From: Pseudomonas bubulae | Lineage (GTDB): Bacteria > Pseudomonadota > Gammaproteobacteria > Pseudomonadales > Pseudomonadaceae | Length of the DNA: 64,000 bases | NCBI RefSeq assembly: GCF_037023725.1 | Contig: NZ_CP146077.1 | Coordinates: forward strand, 1,277,001-1,341,000 | Reading direction: 5' to 3' | Shown here: positions 18,117-29,000 of the stretch, in pieces | Position numbering within the stretch: position 1 is the first letter of the stretch | Layout: every line of letters starts with the position of its first letter | Made by a program: the position numbers and the translations under genes | Notes under the pieces: generated by a model | Seen by the model: the letters and a program-made list of their open reading frames with translations, nothing else | Database searches by the model: none | What the model was told of the DNA's origin: nothing

Positions 18117-18907
18117 TGCGCGTCTGGCTGGCAGCTCTGTTGCTGACTGTCAGCTTTTCTGCCCAGGCTGTCAGCCGCGTGGTGAGCCTGTCACCGTCCC
18201 TTTCTGAAATGGTTGTCGAACTCGGCGCCGCCGATTTGCTGGTAGGGCGTCTGGAAGCAGGGGAGCCGTTACCTGAGCTTGCCGGCGTGCCTTCTGTGGG
18301 CCGCTACGGGCAACTGGACATGGAGCGTCTGCTCAGCCTGCAACCCGACCTGCTTTTGCTTTGGCCAGGCAGTGTGGGTGTTGCCCAGCGCGAGCAATTG
18401 CGTAACCTGAATATCCCCACCTTCACCGCCGAACCGGCAAGCCTCGATCAACTGGCCGATCAGGTTGAAGCCCTGGCCATCGCCCTGGGTCGCCCGCAGC
18501 GTGGAAGGGAGCAGGCAACGCAACTGCGCCAACGTCTGGCACAACTGCGTGAACAGTACCGGACTGACGTGCCTGTGCGGGTGTTTTATCAGGTGTGGGA
18601 TCAGCCGCTGTACACCATCGGCGGCGGGCAAATCATCAGTGATGCGCTGGCAGTGTGCGGGGCAAGCAATATGTTTGACGACCTCAAACTGCCGGCGCCG
18701 CAGGTTGGTATAGAGTCTGTGTTACAGCGTAATCCTGAGGTGATTATCGCCGGCACCCAGGCGCAGCTGGATGCCTGGAAAGCCTGGCCGCAGATCGATG
18801 CGGTCAAGCATGGGCGTTTGCTGCTATTGGCCGACAAGGGCCTGGAGCGTCCGAGCGGGCAGATGCTGGAAGCGACGGCCAGATTGTGTGAGCAATTACA
18901 GAGATAA
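18116..18907 (+). CDS. Periplasmic cobalamin-binding protein, BtuF-like
   Basis: A 263-aa class III solute-binding protein with a signal peptide (VWLAALLLTVSFSAQA). Family features: VVSLSPSLSEMVVELGAADLLVG, VPSVGRYGQLDMERLLSLQPDLLLLW, and the second lobe VFYQVWDQPLYTIGGGQIISDALAVCGASN. BtuF delivers vitamin B12 to BtuCD; no btuC or btuD is adjacent, but a BtuB-like receptor converges from the other side. The start shares one base with the preceding stop (TGATG). Confidence 0.85.
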   Translation: MRVWLAALLLTVSFSAQAVSRVVSLSPSLSEMVVELGAADLLVGRLEAGEPLPELAGVPSVGRYGQLDMERLLSLQPDLLLLWPGSVGVAQREQLRNLNIPTFTAEPASLDQLADQVEALAIALGRPQRGREQATQLRQRLAQLREQYRTDVPVRVFYQVWDQPLYTIGGGQIISDALAVCGASNMFDDLKLPAPQVGIESVLQRNPEVIIAGTQAQLDAWKAWPQIDAVKHGRLLLLADKGLERPSGQMLEATARLCEQLQR

Positions 18908-18916
18908 AAATTATCT

Positions 18917-19001
18917 GTGGGAGCGGGCTTGCTCGCGATGCAGGTGATGCGCAGTGTCAGGTAAGTCGCGGTGATGCTATCGCGAGCCATCCCGCGCCCA
19001 C
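18917..19001. repeat. Paired REP element, GTGGGAGCGGGCTTGCTCGCGA family, copy 2
   Basis: Left unit GTGGGAGCGGGCTTGCTCGC is intact. The right unit (TCGCGAGCCATCCCGCGCCC) is complementary with a few changes. It separates the convergent btuF-like and btuB-like genes and may serve as a transcription end. Confidence 0.85.
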
Positions 19002-19005
19002 AGGT

Positions 19006-20889
19006 TTAGAACGTCGGCGTCCAGGTAATTGCCAGCTGCAGCGAGCGCCGTTCTTCGCGGTAGCCATAGTAGTTGCCGTCATAGCTGTACAGCGCGCGGG
19101 TGAAGCTTTTGTCCAGCAGGTTATCGACCTTCAGGTCGAGCCGCACTTCTGAGCTGGCCTGCCAGTTGCCGCGTAATCCCAGCAAGCCATAACCGCCAAC
19201 GGGCTGCTTGTTGTCTTCATCATTGAAGCTGCTGCTCACCGCTTGCCAGCTGGCGCCGACACCTACCTTGTCAAATTGCCGATCCAGATCCAGGCTCAAG
19301 GTACGGCGTGCGCGGCGGCTCAGGGTATGGCCGGTATCACGATCGCGCGGGTCAATAATCGCGATACCCAGGCTGCTCTGCCAGCCGAACCATTCTTGCT
19401 GCAACGCGCTTTCGAAACCGGTGATCCGTGCTGCGCCGATGTTCTGCTGAATAAAGTCGGCATCGGCCACAATCGCGTCGCGAATATCGGTGCGATACAG
19501 CGAGGTTTCCAGGCGACTGGTCTCACTTAGCTGACTGCGCCATTGCAGCTCGTAGCTTTTTGAGTATTCCGGCTTGAGATCGGGATTGCCGAACTGCGGG
19601 TAGTACAAGTCATTGAACGTCGGTGCGCGAAACCCTTCACTGTAAGTCAGCATAACGTCGTTGTCGGCGTTCAGCGGCACCGTCAGGCTGGCGCTCCAGG
19701 TGTTGTGGCTGCCAAATTGCTGGTTCTGGTCGTGACGCAGGCCCAGCTCGGTCGAGAAGTACTCGCCGTGGAAGCGGTGCTGAACAAACGCGGCGCGGTT
19801 CCAGCGGCTGTCTTCCTCGAAAACGGTGCTGCTGCGTACCCGGTCTTGATAGGCGTCGGCGCCGAGGATCAGGCTGTTTTGATCGTCCAGCGTCAGGTTG
19901 TTCTGCCAGTTCAGCGAGTCGCGATAGGTGTTGAAGCTGTAGATCTCGGCGCTGAGTTTGTCCCGGGTTTTTTCACGGTTTTCGCTGTGGCCCAGCTCCA
20001 GGCGCGAGTTCCAGCGTTCGTTCAGTTGCGCGTCGATAAAACTGCCGACGCTGCTGATATCAAAATCGCTGTAGAGCTGTTGGCCACTGACAGTCTGGGT
20101 CTGCGGGTCCCAGCGCCCGAACGAATTGTCGAGTTCGGTCTTGCCGACGTTTTTCATGGCCGTCAGGCCAATTTCAAGCTCCTGGTTCAGGTAGTGGCTC
20201 AGGTTCAGGCTCAGTGACTTGTTGCGATAGGCGTCGTGGTCGCTGTCGCTGGGGAAGGATTCGTGGGTGCGGTTGATCCCGGCGGTTTGTTCCAGGCTGC
20301 CACTGAGGTTGTAGCGCGTTTGCCCGTCGCCACCGGAGATGCCCAGGCTGTTTTGCGAGCTGCCATAACTGCCCACTGCACTATGCAGGCGAAGCTGCGG
20401 GGCTTGATCGGCACCGCGTCGGGTGAAAATCTGGATCACACCGCCAATCGCATCGCTGCCGTAGATCACCGAGCGCGAGCCGCGCAGCACTTCAACCCGC
20501 TCGATCTGATCGATATTGAGGTACTGCAGATTACTGTCGGCCGAAGTGGCATTGGCCATGCGCTGGCCGTCGACCAGCACCAGGCTTTGCGCCGACTTGG
20601 TGCCGCGAATGTAAATCCCCGGCAAACCGCCGCGTCCACCGCTGCGGGCCACTTGTACACCGGGTACCCGGCCGAGCAAGTCGGTCAGGCTGGTGGGTTG
20701 CAGGCGGTCGATATCGTCACGGGTGAACACGCTGTTGGCGCTTGTGCTGTCCGAGCGAGCCTCGACCTGGCGATTGCCGGTGATCAGGATCTGCGGGAGT
20801 TTGAGCGCATCTTCGCGCTCCAGCGGCTCTGCAAGCAAAGGGCAGGCGGGGATAAAACCGAGGATCAGAGCAAGACGAAGGCGTTTCAT
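19006..20889 (-). CDS. TonB-dependent receptor, BtuB-like
   Basis: A 627-aa outer-membrane receptor. It has an N-terminal signal peptide, a TonB-box-like segment (KLPQILITGNR), and a plug domain (residues about 45-150: LTDLLGRVPGVQVARSGG, GIYIRGTKSAQSLVLVDGQRM, VEVLRGSRSVIYGSDAIGGVI). A 22-strand barrel ends in LQLAITWTPTF with a terminal Phe. The plug is typical of BtuB, and the convergent BtuF-like gene supports vitamin B12 as ligand. No cobalamin riboswitch consensus is visible upstream, where only a REP cluster lies. Confidence 0.88.
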   Translation of the reverse strand: MKRLRLALILGFIPACPLLAEPLEREDALKLPQILITGNRQVEARSDSTSANSVFTRDDIDRLQPTSLTDLLGRVPGVQVARSGGRGGLPGIYIRGTKSAQSLVLVDGQRMANATSADSNLQYLNIDQIERVEVLRGSRSVIYGSDAIGGVIQIFTRRGADQAPQLRLHSAVGSYGSSQNSLGISGGDGQTRYNLSGSLEQTAGINRTHESFPSDSDHDAYRNKSLSLNLSHYLNQELEIGLTAMKNVGKTELDNSFGRWDPQTQTVSGQQLYSDFDISSVGSFIDAQLNERWNSRLELGHSENREKTRDKLSAEIYSFNTYRDSLNWQNNLTLDDQNSLILGADAYQDRVRSSTVFEEDSRWNRAAFVQHRFHGEYFSTELGLRHDQNQQFGSHNTWSASLTVPLNADNDVMLTYSEGFRAPTFNDLYYPQFGNPDLKPEYSKSYELQWRSQLSETSRLETSLYRTDIRDAIVADADFIQQNIGAARITGFESALQQEWFGWQSSLGIAIIDPRDRDTGHTLSRRARRTLSLDLDRQFDKVGVGASWQAVSSSFNDEDNKQPVGGYGLLGLRGNWQASSEVRLDLKVDNLLDKSFTRALYSYDGNYYGYREERRSLQLAITWTPTF

Positions 20890-20916
20890 GGTGTCTCAAC
20901 AGGGTGTTGGGCGGAC

Positions 20917-21055
20917 CGTAGCAGCTGCCGTAGGAACGAGGCTGCGTTCGGTGGCGTAGCCACCGTAAACCATGCCTCGCGGTGTATCAGTATCACCGAG
21001 GGGGGCGGATTTACGATCGCTTCGCAATCGAACGCAGCCTGCGGCAGCTGCTACG
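20917..21055. repeat. REP-like repeat cluster, GTAGCAGCTGCCG family
   Basis: CGTAGCAGCTGCCGTAGGAA at one end and GCGGCAGCTGCTACG at the other are complementary. A GAACGCAGCC / GGCTGCGTTC pair is nested inside. It fills the gap between the btuB-like gene and dxs, both leftward. Confidence 0.8.
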
Positions 21056-21076
21056 AAATCGCGCAGACCAAGTGGC

Positions 21077-22975
21077 TCAGAGCCCCAGGAGTTCCATGCG
21101 CTGACGTACCGAGGCTTCGATACCTGCCGCATCCAGGCCGCATTCGGCCAGCATCTGGCTCGGTTTGGCATGTTCGACGTAAATATCCGGCAAGCCCAGG
21201 TGCAGCACAGACTTGAGCACGTTTTCACGGGCCAGGAACTCGCTGACGCCGGCGCCTGCGCCGCCCATGACAGCGTTCTCTTCGATGGTCACCAGCAGCT
21301 CATGGCTGGCAGCCATTTCGCGAACCAGCTCTTCATCCATCGGCTTGACGAAGCGCATGTCGACCACGGTGGCGTCGATTTTTTCTGCCACTTGCAGGGC
21401 TTCTGCCAGTTGCACGCCGAATACCAGCATGGCGACTTTCGAACCCTGGCGACGAATCACGCCCTTGCCGATTTCCAGCGGCTCGAGGTTTTTTTCGATC
21501 ACTGCGTTCGGGCCTGTGCCGCGAGGGTAACGCACTGCCGCCGGGCCGTTGTACAGGTGGCCGGTGGTGAGCATTTTGCGCAGTTCGTTCTCATCGCTCG
21601 GGGTCATGATAAGCATGCCCGGGATGCAGCGCAGGAACGACAGATCGAAGCTGCCTGCGTGGGTCGGGCCGTCTTCGCCCACCAGGCCGGCACGGTCGAT
21701 GGCGAACAGCACGTCAAGATTCTGCACCGCGACGTCATGCACCAGCTGGTCGTAACCGCGCTGCAGGAACGTCGAGTAAATTGCCACTACCGGCTTGGAG
21801 CCTTCGCAGGCCATGCCGGCAGCAAAGGTCACGGCATGTTGCTCTGCAATCGCCACGTCGAAATAGCGCTTTGGATACCGCTCGCTGAACGCAATCAGAT
21901 CCGAGCCTTCTTTCATGGCCGGGGTGATGCCCACCAGGCGCTCATCGGCAGCGGCCATGTCGCACAGCCACTCGCCAAACACGGCGGAGTACTTGGGCCC
22001 GCTGGGTGCCTTCGGTGCAGCTTTCGGAGCATTGAGCGGTTCGAGCTTGGTGATGGCGTGATAGCCGATCGGGTCCGCTTCGGCCGGAGCGAAGCCCTTG
22101 CCTTTTTTGGTGACGATATGCAGAAACTGCGGCCCTTTGAGGTCGCGCATATTGCGCAGCGTCGCGATCAAGGTCGGCAGGTCGTGGCCATCGATCGGGC
22201 CGATATAGTTCCAGCCCAACTCTTCGAACAGGGTGCCGGGTACCAGCATGCCCTTGGCATATTCTTCTGTGCGCCGCGCAATTTCCCACGCACCAGGCAG
22301 ACGCGAGAGCACCTTTTTGCTGCCTTCGCGCATGCTTGCATAGGTGCGGCTCGACAGGATCTTGGCCAGGTAGTTGGACAAACCACCAACATTGCGCGAG
22401 ATCGACATGTCGTTGTCGTTGAGGATCACCAGCATGTTGGCGTCGACTTCGGGCGCGTGGTTCAACGCCTCAAACGCCATGCCCGCAGTCAATGCGCCGT
22501 CACCGATCACGGCAATCGCCTTGCGCTCGCTTTTTTGCAGGCGGGCGGCAATGGCCATGCCCAGCGCTGCGCTGATCGAGGTGCTGGAGTGGCCGACACC
22601 AAAGGTGTCGTACTCGCTCTCGGCACGACGTGGGAAAGCGGCAATGCCGTCTTTCTGACGCAACGTTGCCATCTGCTCGCGACGGCCCGTGAGGATTTTA
22701 TGCGGATACGCCTGATGGCCCACGTCCCACACCAGCCGGTCGTCCGGGGTGTCGAACACGTAGTGCAACGCGATGGTCAGCTCAATGACACCCAGGCCGG
22801 CACCGAAATGCCCGCCCGTCTGGCCGACGGTATAGAGCAATTCCAGGCGCAACTCATCGGCCAGGGTTTCCAGCTCGGCTTCTGCCAGGCGGCGCAGGCC
22901 CGCAGGCGTGCCTGCCCGGTCAAGCAGGGGCGTAGTCGGACGGTTGCGGGGAATCTCTTGAAACGTCGTTGGCAT
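21077..22975 (-). CDS. dxs: 1-deoxy-D-xylulose-5-phosphate synthase
   Basis: A 632-aa thiamine-diphosphate enzyme, the first step of the MEP isoprenoid pathway. N-terminal half: [41 protein letters not shown] motif [19 protein letters not shown]. Pyrimidine domain: [29 protein letters not shown]-terminal transketolase domain: [14 protein letters not shown]. The length is normal. ispA and xseB lie upstream in the same direction, giving the classical xseB-ispA-dxs cluster. Confidence 0.97.
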   Translation of the reverse strand: MPTTFQEIPRNRPTTPLLDRAGTPAGLRRLAEAELETLADELRLELLYTVGQTGGHFGAGLGVIELTIALHYVFDTPDDRLVWDVGHQAYPHKILTGRREQMATLRQKDGIAAFPRRAESEYDTFGVGHSSTSISAALGMAIAARLQKSERKAIAVIGDGALTAGMAFEALNHAPEVDANMLVILNDNDMSISRNVGGLSNYLAKILSSRTYASMREGSKKVLSRLPGAWEIARRTEEYAKGMLVPGTLFEELGWNYIGPIDGHDLPTLIATLRNMRDLKGPQFLHIVTKKGKGFAPAEADPIGYHAITKLEPLNAPKAAPKAPSGPKYSAVFGEWLCDMAAADERLVGITPAMKEGSDLIAFSERYPKRYFDVAIAEQHAVTFAAGMACEGSKPVVAIYSTFLQRGYDQLVHDVAVQNLDVLFAIDRAGLVGEDGPTHAGSFDLSFLRCIPGMLIMTPSDENELRKMLTTGHLYNGPAAVRYPRGTGPNAVIEKNLEPLEIGKGVIRRQGSKVAMLVFGVQLAEALQVAEKIDATVVDMRFVKPMDEELVREMAASHELLVTIEENAVMGGAGAGVSEFLARENVLKSVLHLGLPDIYVEHAKPSQMLAECGLDAAGIEASVRQRMELLGL

Positions 22976-23107
22976 CAGGCGAATCGTTATAGGTATAAGA
23001 AGAGGCGGCAGTTTACCTTATGGAACGTAAGCTGCCCACGCAGTCTGGCATTCGTTCGTAAGACCTTGGCATTAGAGCTGTCAGAAAACGTTACCGAGGA
23101 GCGCCCT

Positions 23108-23995
23108 TTAGTGGCGTCGCTCAACGATATAACGTGCCAGTTCACGCAGCGGTTCGGCGGCTGCATCAAAATGTCGCAGGGCGTTGAGCGCCTGGTCGCG
23201 CAGCTCAAGCGCATAGCCTTTGGCCTGCTCCAGCCCCATCAGGGCGGGGTAGGTCGGTTTGTCCCGTGCTATGTCGGCCCCCTGGCGTTTACCCAGAGTT
23301 GCGGTATCGCTTTCAACATCCAGAATGTCGTCCTGAACCTGAAACGCCAGGCCAATGGCCCGTGCATAAACGCTCAGTGCGTGCAGGTTGTCTTCGTTTG
23401 CATGACCGCTGGCCAGGGCGCCCAGTTGCACGCTGGCTTCGATCAGGGCGCCGGTCTTGTGCCGGTGCATGTATTCCAGCGCGGCCTGGTCGAGCTTGAG
23501 CCCCACCGAACCGAGGTCGATCGCTTGCCCGCCGACCATGCCCGCCGGACCTGCAGCAAAAGCCAGGGCCGTGACCATGCGCAAACGGGTGTCGGCGTTC
23601 AGGTTGCTCAGGCGCGGGTCGAGCAAAGCGCTGAACGCCAGGCTTTGCAGGCCGTCGCCCGCCAGAATGGCGCAGGCTTCGTCGAACGCTTTGTGGGTGG
23701 TTGGCTGGCCGCGACGCAGATCGTCATCGTCCATTGCGGGCAAGTCGTCGTGCACCAGCGAATAGGCGTGGATCAATTCCACGGCACAGGCCGCGCCATT
23801 GGCTTGCTCAGGTGTACTGCCGAGGGCTTCGCAGGCGGCATAGGCCAGCAGCGGGCGAACCCGTTTGCCGCCATTCATGACGCTGTAGCGCATGGCCTCA
23901 TAAAGACGGGCCAGCTCGGGAGCCGGAGCGACAAACAGGCTTTCAAGCGCCGCATTGACACGGGCCTGGCTGCTGATCTGGTAAGCATCAATCAT
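23108..23995 (-). CDS. ispA: (2E,6E)-farnesyl diphosphate synthase
   Basis: A 295-aa prenyltransferase building FPP from IPP and DMAPP. First aspartate-rich motif [14 protein letters not shown], second [11 protein letters not shown], plus [13 protein letters not shown] and [10 protein letters not shown]. Normal length. It overlaps xseB upstream by 4 nt; 132 nt separate it from dxs. Confidence 0.96.
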   Translation of the reverse strand: MIDAYQISSQARVNAALESLFVAPAPELARLYEAMRYSVMNGGKRVRPLLAYAACEALGSTPEQANGAACAVELIHAYSLVHDDLPAMDDDDLRRGQPTTHKAFDEACAILAGDGLQSLAFSALLDPRLSNLNADTRLRMVTALAFAAGPAGMVGGQAIDLGSVGLKLDQAALEYMHRHKTGALIEASVQLGALASGHANEDNLHALSVYARAIGLAFQVQDDILDVESDTATLGKRQGADIARDKPTYPALMGLEQAKGYALELRDQALNALRHFDAAAEPLRELARYIVERRH

Positions 23996-24234
23996 TCGGA
24001 CTGTTCCGCATCAAAAGGCTCTTGTGCCAGCTCACCGTCACGCTCAAGCAGGATCTGTACTTTCTGCTCGGCCTGGGCCAGTGCGCCCTGGCAATCACGG
24101 GTCAGGCGGATGCCTTGTTCGAAGGCGGTCAGGGAATCTTCCAGCGACAGCTCGCCATTTTCCAGACGCTCGACCAGTGTTTGCAGGTCAGCGAGTGACT
24201 GTTCGAAATCCGGGGAAGCTTTTTTGCGGGCCAT
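23992..24234 (-). CDS. xseB: Exodeoxyribonuclease VII small subunit
   Basis: An 80-aa small subunit of ExoVII. The conserved core is [40 protein letters not shown]. It is first of the xseB-ispA-dxs cluster, with its stop overlapping the ispA start. It marks the left edge of the conserved core before the accessory region. Confidence 0.95.
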   Translation of the reverse strand: MARKKASPDFEQSLADLQTLVERLENGELSLEDSLTAFEQGIRLTRDCQGALAQAEQKVQILLERDGELAQEPFDAEQSE

Positions 24235-24332
24235 GGCGGCATTCTCGGTAGGCGTTAAAACCGGCTGACACTAGCAGACGGCGGGTTTTGGGGCAAATCG
24301 ACAGGGCGCCCATGTATCCAGGTGAGGGGGTT

Positions 24333-24545
24333 TTCACTTGTCGCTACTAAACGAGTGGGTGGCAGCCGTACGCAGGTTAGTCGACCGGTGCATCCGGAAC
24401 CCGGCGCGCCACAAGGGCGCCCTGCGCACGGCCACCATAAAACGCAGGCCGTAAAAAGCACCTTGCGGAGGTGTTGCCTTGCGCCGGATTACAGATCGGG
24501 CGACTAAACCCGACCGCTGATTTTGCAGCGATGGCCCGAGACTAT
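24333..24545 (+). ncRNA. Highly structured intergenic RNA candidate (C4-antisense-RNA-like)
   Basis: The 490-nt gap between xseB and the DUF1016 gene holds dense secondary structure rather than a gene. A long-range stem pairs 24358-24376 (GGTGGCAGCCGTACGCAGG) with 24421-24436 (CCTGCGCACGGCCACC). Inside it are CCGG-TGCAT-CCGG and a GGCGC/GCGCC hairpin. Downstream are CACCT-TGCGG-AGGTG, TCGGG-CGACTAAA-CCCGA (24496-24513) and CGCTG-ATTTTG-CAGCG. ACTAAAC occurs twice in single-stranded positions. The layout reminds me of phage-type C4 antisense RNAs, which I cannot confirm here. The strand is a guess, based on the downstream gene. Confidence 0.45.
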
Positions 24546-24724
24546 TTCCCGAAATTGGCAGGCGCAAGCGAACGGGATTTTTCTCGGAAGTTTCACGAGA
24601 ATGAAAGCGAAGTGTCGTACGAAAAGACCGAATTTAAAGGCTTATGTTGTGTGCCCTGCCAGCGATTGGATCTGTGCACTGCAGATGTTTCGAGCACGCT
24701 GGCGTGGTCACGAGAGAAAAAGCC

Positions 24725-25807
24725 ATGAGTGAAACTCCTGTTGGTTTGAGTGCGCAGCCCGATGGCTACAGTGACTGGTTGAGCGATCTTAAAGGCCGCA
24801 TTCATGGCGCCCAGCAGCGCGCCACGTTGGCGGTGAACCGCGAGCTGGTACTGCTGTACTGGCAAATCGGTCACGACATTTTGACCCGCCAGACACAGCA
24901 AGGTTGGGGCACGAAAGTGATTGAGCGTCTGGCGCTGGATCTGCGCGCAGCCTTCCCGCACATGAAAGGTTTCTCGCCACGCAACCTCAAATATATGCGT
25001 GCCTTTGCCCAGGCATGGCCTGATACGGCAATTGTGCAGCAGGCTGTTGCACAATTGCCTTGGGGGCACAATCTGGTGCTGCTGGACAAACTCCCCGGTC
25101 CCGAAACCCGCCGTTGGTATGCGGCCAAGGCCATCGAACACAACTGGTCGCGAAATACGCTGGTCATGCAGATCGAGGGTCGTTTACTGGAGCGCAGTGG
25201 CAAGGCCGTGAGCAATTTTGAAAACTTCTTGCCCAAACCCCAGTCCGATTTGGCCCGTGAATCGTTGAAAGATCCTTACCGTTTCGACTTTCTTGGCCTT
25301 GGCGCTGATGCGCATGAACGAGAGATAGAAACTGCTTTGGTCAGGCATGTCACCGACTTTTTGCTGGAGCTGGGCGCAGGTTTTGCCTTCGTCGGCAAAC
25401 AAGTGCTTTTGAATGTGGGAGGTGACGAGTTTTTCATCGATCTGCTGTTCTACCACCTCAAGCTGCGCTGCTATGTAGTGGTTGAACTCAAGGCCGGTAA
25501 ATTCAAACCGGAGCACCTTGGGCAGTTGGGTTTTTATCTGGCCGCCGTGGATGGGCAGGTTAAGGATCCCCAGGACAGCCCCACCATCGGCCTGTTGCTG
25601 TGCTCCAGCAAGAACAAGGTGGTGGCCGAGTACGCCTTGCGCGATAACACCCGGCCCATCGGCGTGGCCGAGTACCAGTTGGTAGAGTCACTGCCAGCAG
25701 AGTTGCAGACCAGTTTGCCCAGCATCGAACAGATCGAACGCGAACTGGCGGGTGATGGCGTCGCTATCGAGGAGTGTCGAGTGAACGAGGATTATTTCAG
25801 GCATTAA
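24725..25807 (+). CDS. YhcG/DUF1016-family PDDEXK nuclease domain protein
   Basis: A 360-aa protein. The N-terminal DUF1016 helical domain (VNRELVLLYWQIGHDILTRQ, GWGTKVIERLALDLRAAFP, FSPRNLKYMRAFAQAWP) is followed by a PD-(D/E)XK nuclease fold (FIDLLFYHLKLRCYVVVELKAGKF: D, then ExK). Such proteins are common in restriction-type and defence loci; their substrate is unsettled. I start it at ATG 24725, the first Met of the conserved region. The last codons (GAT TAT TTC AGG CAT TAA) run into the left direct repeat of the element, so the gene lies just outside the integrated DNA, or the element entered at its 3' end. Confidence 0.85.
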   Translation: MSETPVGLSAQPDGYSDWLSDLKGRIHGAQQRATLAVNRELVLLYWQIGHDILTRQTQQGWGTKVIERLALDLRAAFPHMKGFSPRNLKYMRAFAQAWPDTAIVQQAVAQLPWGHNLVLLDKLPGPETRRWYAAKAIEHNWSRNTLVMQIEGRLLERSGKAVSNFENFLPKPQSDLARESLKDPYRFDFLGLGADAHEREIETALVRHVTDFLLELGAGFAFVGKQVLLNVGGDEFFIDLLFYHLKLRCYVVVELKAGKFKPEHLGQLGFYLAAVDGQVKDPQDSPTIGLLLCSSKNKVVAEYALRDNTRPIGVAEYQLVESLPAELQTSLPSIEQIERELAGDGVAIEECRVNEDYFRH

Positions 25808-25822
25808 AAAGCCGGCTTGTGG
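25803..25822 (+). repeat. Left attachment-site core (attL candidate)
   Basis: ATTAAAAAGCCGGCTTGTGG, identical to 46831-46850. AGGATTATTT, 5 nt before it, also recurs before the right copy. It contains the DUF1016 stop codon. Confidence 0.8.
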
Positions 25823-26088
25823 GCGGCGTTATTGTTTGGCTGTGGCCTTATTTTGCTGGGGCGCGTGGAGATTCCTATTTCTGTCCCCCCATTTATCCCC
25901 CCACTGCGCCAATGCGTGCGCTTATCTGTTCAAGCTCGTGGCTGGTGTCGTCAATGTCTGCGCTCATGCAGTCGAGCTCCCATTGGGCTGTGATTTTGAA
26001 TACGTGGCAATTTGCCGGCTAGTAATACGTGATATTAATCCCTGGCTCCATGATAATCCCCTCAGCTCGCATAAAGGGATCCCTCCAA
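25808..26088. other. Left-end non-coding segment of the element
   Basis: 281 nt between the left att core and the helicase start. It contains two TCCCCCCA/TCCCCCCAC units at 25884-25903, resembling those inside the right end, and otherwise no credible gene. The promoter of the defence operon should be here; GGGAT at about 26077 can serve as ribosome site for ATG 26089. Confidence 0.6.
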
Positions 26089-29000
26089 ATGGAACTGATC
26101 GACAACATCAACACCCTGCTTGGTGAAAACCTAAAAGGTACGCTCAAGCCGGGCTCGAAGCTGAAGATTGCCGCCTCGTGCTTTTCGATCTACGCCTACG
26201 TCGCGTTGAAGAAGGAGCTGGAGAGCATCGACTCCCTGGAGTTCATCTTTACCTCGCCGACCTTTGTGCCCAACGAGGTGAGCGACAAGATCAAGAAGGA
26301 ACAGCGCGAGTTTCATATTCCCAAGGCCGAGCGCGAGCGCAGCACCACCGGCAGTGAGTTTGAAATCCAGCTGAAGAACCAGCTCACCCAGAAGGCGATA
26401 GCCAGGGAATGTGCTGACTGGATTCAACGCAAGGCCAAGTTTCGCTCCAATCGAGGCCAGGCGCCTATGCAGCCCTTCGCGGGCGTGCAAGACAAAGTTG
26501 GCGACAGCGTCTACATGCCTTTGCAAGGCTTCACGGCCGTGGATCTGGGTTACCAGCAGGGTAACGCCGTATCGAACTTTGTCACCAAAATAGATGAGCC
26601 AAGCGTTACCGCGACTTTTCTCAATCTGTTTGATCAGATCTGGAGCGACCCAAGCAAGCTGGAAGACGTGACCTCACGGCTGTGCGAGCACATCGCCTCG
26701 GTTTATCAGGAGAATGCCCCTGAGCGCATTTACTTCTTGATGCTCTACAACATCTTCCGCGAGTTTCTGGAAGACATTAACGAGGACGTGCTGCCCAATG
26801 ACCGTACCGGCTATCAAGACAGCCTGATCTGGCAGAAGCTGTTCAACTTCCAGCGTGACGCCGCCACCGGCCTGATCAACAAACTGGAGACCTATAGCGG
26901 CTGCATTCTTGCCGACAGTGTTGGCCTGGGTAAAACCTTCACTGCGCTGGCAGTGATCAAGTATTACGAGTTGCGTAACAAGTCGGTGCTGGTGCTCTGC
27001 CCGAAGAAACTGGCCGACAACTGGCTGAACTACAATCGCAACCTCAAGACCAACATCTTTGCCAAGGATCGCTTTAACTACGACGTGCTTTGCCACACCG
27101 ACCTGACCCGCACCCGTGGCGAGTCGTTGGGCATTCCGCTGGATCGCGTCAACTGGGGTAACTACGACCTGGTGGTGATCGATGAGTCGCACAACTTCCG
27201 TAACAACGATATCTATAAAGACAAAGAGACCCGTTACCAGCGGCTGATGAATCAGGTCATTCGTCAAGGCGTGAAGACCAAGGTGCTGATGCTCTCAGCC
27301 ACCCCGGTCAACAACCGTTTCAGCGACTTGCGCAACCAGTTGGCCTTGGCCTACGAGGGGGACAGCGACAACCTCAGCAAGAAGCTGCGCACTGAAAAGG
27401 ACATCGACGGTATCTTCCGCCGCGCCCAGGCAGCCTTCAATGTGTGGACCGGTCTGCCACCGGAGAAACGCACTGCAGCGGCGATTCTCAATACCCTTGA
27501 TTTCGACTTCTTCGAGCTGCTCGACAGCGTCACCATTGCCCGCTCTCGCCGGCATATCGAGACTTTCTACAACACCGCCGACATCGGCAGCTTCCCTGAG
27601 CGCCGCAAGCCACTGTCGTTTCATTGCCCGTTGACTCCGCGTGGTGACGTCATTGGCTTCAACGAGATCTTCAACCAGCTGTCGCTGCTTAAGCTCGCCG
27701 TGTACGCCCCGGTTAGCTACATCCTGCCCAGCCGGTTGAAAAAGTACGAAGAGATGTACGACACCGAAGTGGAGGGAGGTAAAGGCAAGCTCAAACAGGT
27801 CGACCGCGAGAGAAGCCTGCAAGCGCTGATGACCACCAACCTGCTAAAGCGCCTGGAAAGCTCGGTCGAGTCTTTCCGCCTGACCCTGAAAAATCTGCAA
27901 AACACGCATCGGAACGCGCTGGATAAAATCGCCACCTTCAAGAAAACCGGCCTTGCCAGTGACTTCGCCGACGTTACCGCTGCCTTTGAAGATGCCGATT
28001 TTGACGACGACAACTTACCGTTGCCCGGCGACATTACCATCGGTAAGAAGATTCAGATCAGCTTGGAAGACATGGACGTGCCGTCCTGGGAGCAAGACCT
28101 GCAAGGCGACCTGATCTTCATTGAAGAGTTGCTGGCTGAAATGGCCAAGGTCACACCAGCCGACGACGCCAAACTGCAGCACCTGAAAACCCAGATCACC
28201 AGCAAGCTGGCATCGCCGATCAATCCTGGCAATCGCAAGGTGCTGATTTTTACCGCTTTCGCCGATACCGCCAATTACCTCTACGACAACCTGGCTGAGT
28301 ACCTGCTGAGCACTCACAATGTGCATTCCGGCAAGGTCACCGGCAGCGATGCGCCCAAGTCCACCCTCGGCACTATGCCGGGCAGTCGCCAGACTTACGA
28401 CTTCCAAGGTTTGCTGACGCTGTTCTCGCCGCGCTCGAAAGAAAAAGCGCTGATTTACCCGGACGAGCCGCGTGAAATCGACATCCTCATCGGCACCGAC
28501 TGCATCTCCGAAGGCCAGAACCTGCAGGACTGCGACTACCTGATCAACTACGACATTCACTGGAACCCGGTGCGCATCATCCAGCGCTTCGGCCGGGTGG
28601 ATCGTATTGGCTCGCAGAACGCCAGCATCCAGTTGGTCAACTACTGGCCAGATATCAGCCTCGACGAGTACATCAACCTCAAAGAGCGGGTTGAAAACCG
28701 CATGATGATCGCTGACGTTACCGCCACTGGCGACGACAACGTGCTCAGCGCACAGGCCAATGACGTGGCCTACCGCAAAGAGCAACTGCGACGTTTGCAG
28801 GATGAAGTGATCGAGATGGAAGACATCAAGACCGGCGTCTCCATCACCGACCTCGGCCTCAATGATTTCCGCATGGATTTGCTCAGCTACATCAAGGCCA
28901 ATGGTGACCTCGGCAGCATCCCCAATGGCTTGCACGCCGTGGTGCCGGCACGGCAGGAACTTGGCTTGGTGCCCGGCGTAATCTTCACCTTGCGCAATCG

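Noticed and set aside
20972..24268. A 1098-codon open frame on the plus strand opposite dxs, ispA and xseB
   Set aside because: Long antisense frames are common in GC-rich genes. It has no protein-like features and covers three well-supported genes on the other strand.
24334..24567. A 77-codon leftward frame resembling over-annotated cassette-type hypothetical proteins
   Set aside because: The region is dominated by paired RNA-like stems, and the frame is proline/arginine-rich without protein character. A structured RNA explains it better.
25774..26022. An 82-codon frame at the left end of the element
   Set aside because: It starts inside the DUF1016 gene, crosses the attachment repeat and the TCCCCCC motifs, and lacks a ribosome site.
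26029..26088. A 20-residue N-terminal extension of the helicase
   Set aside because: The extension has no recognisable protein character, while ATG 26089 with GGGAT upstream begins the conserved part.
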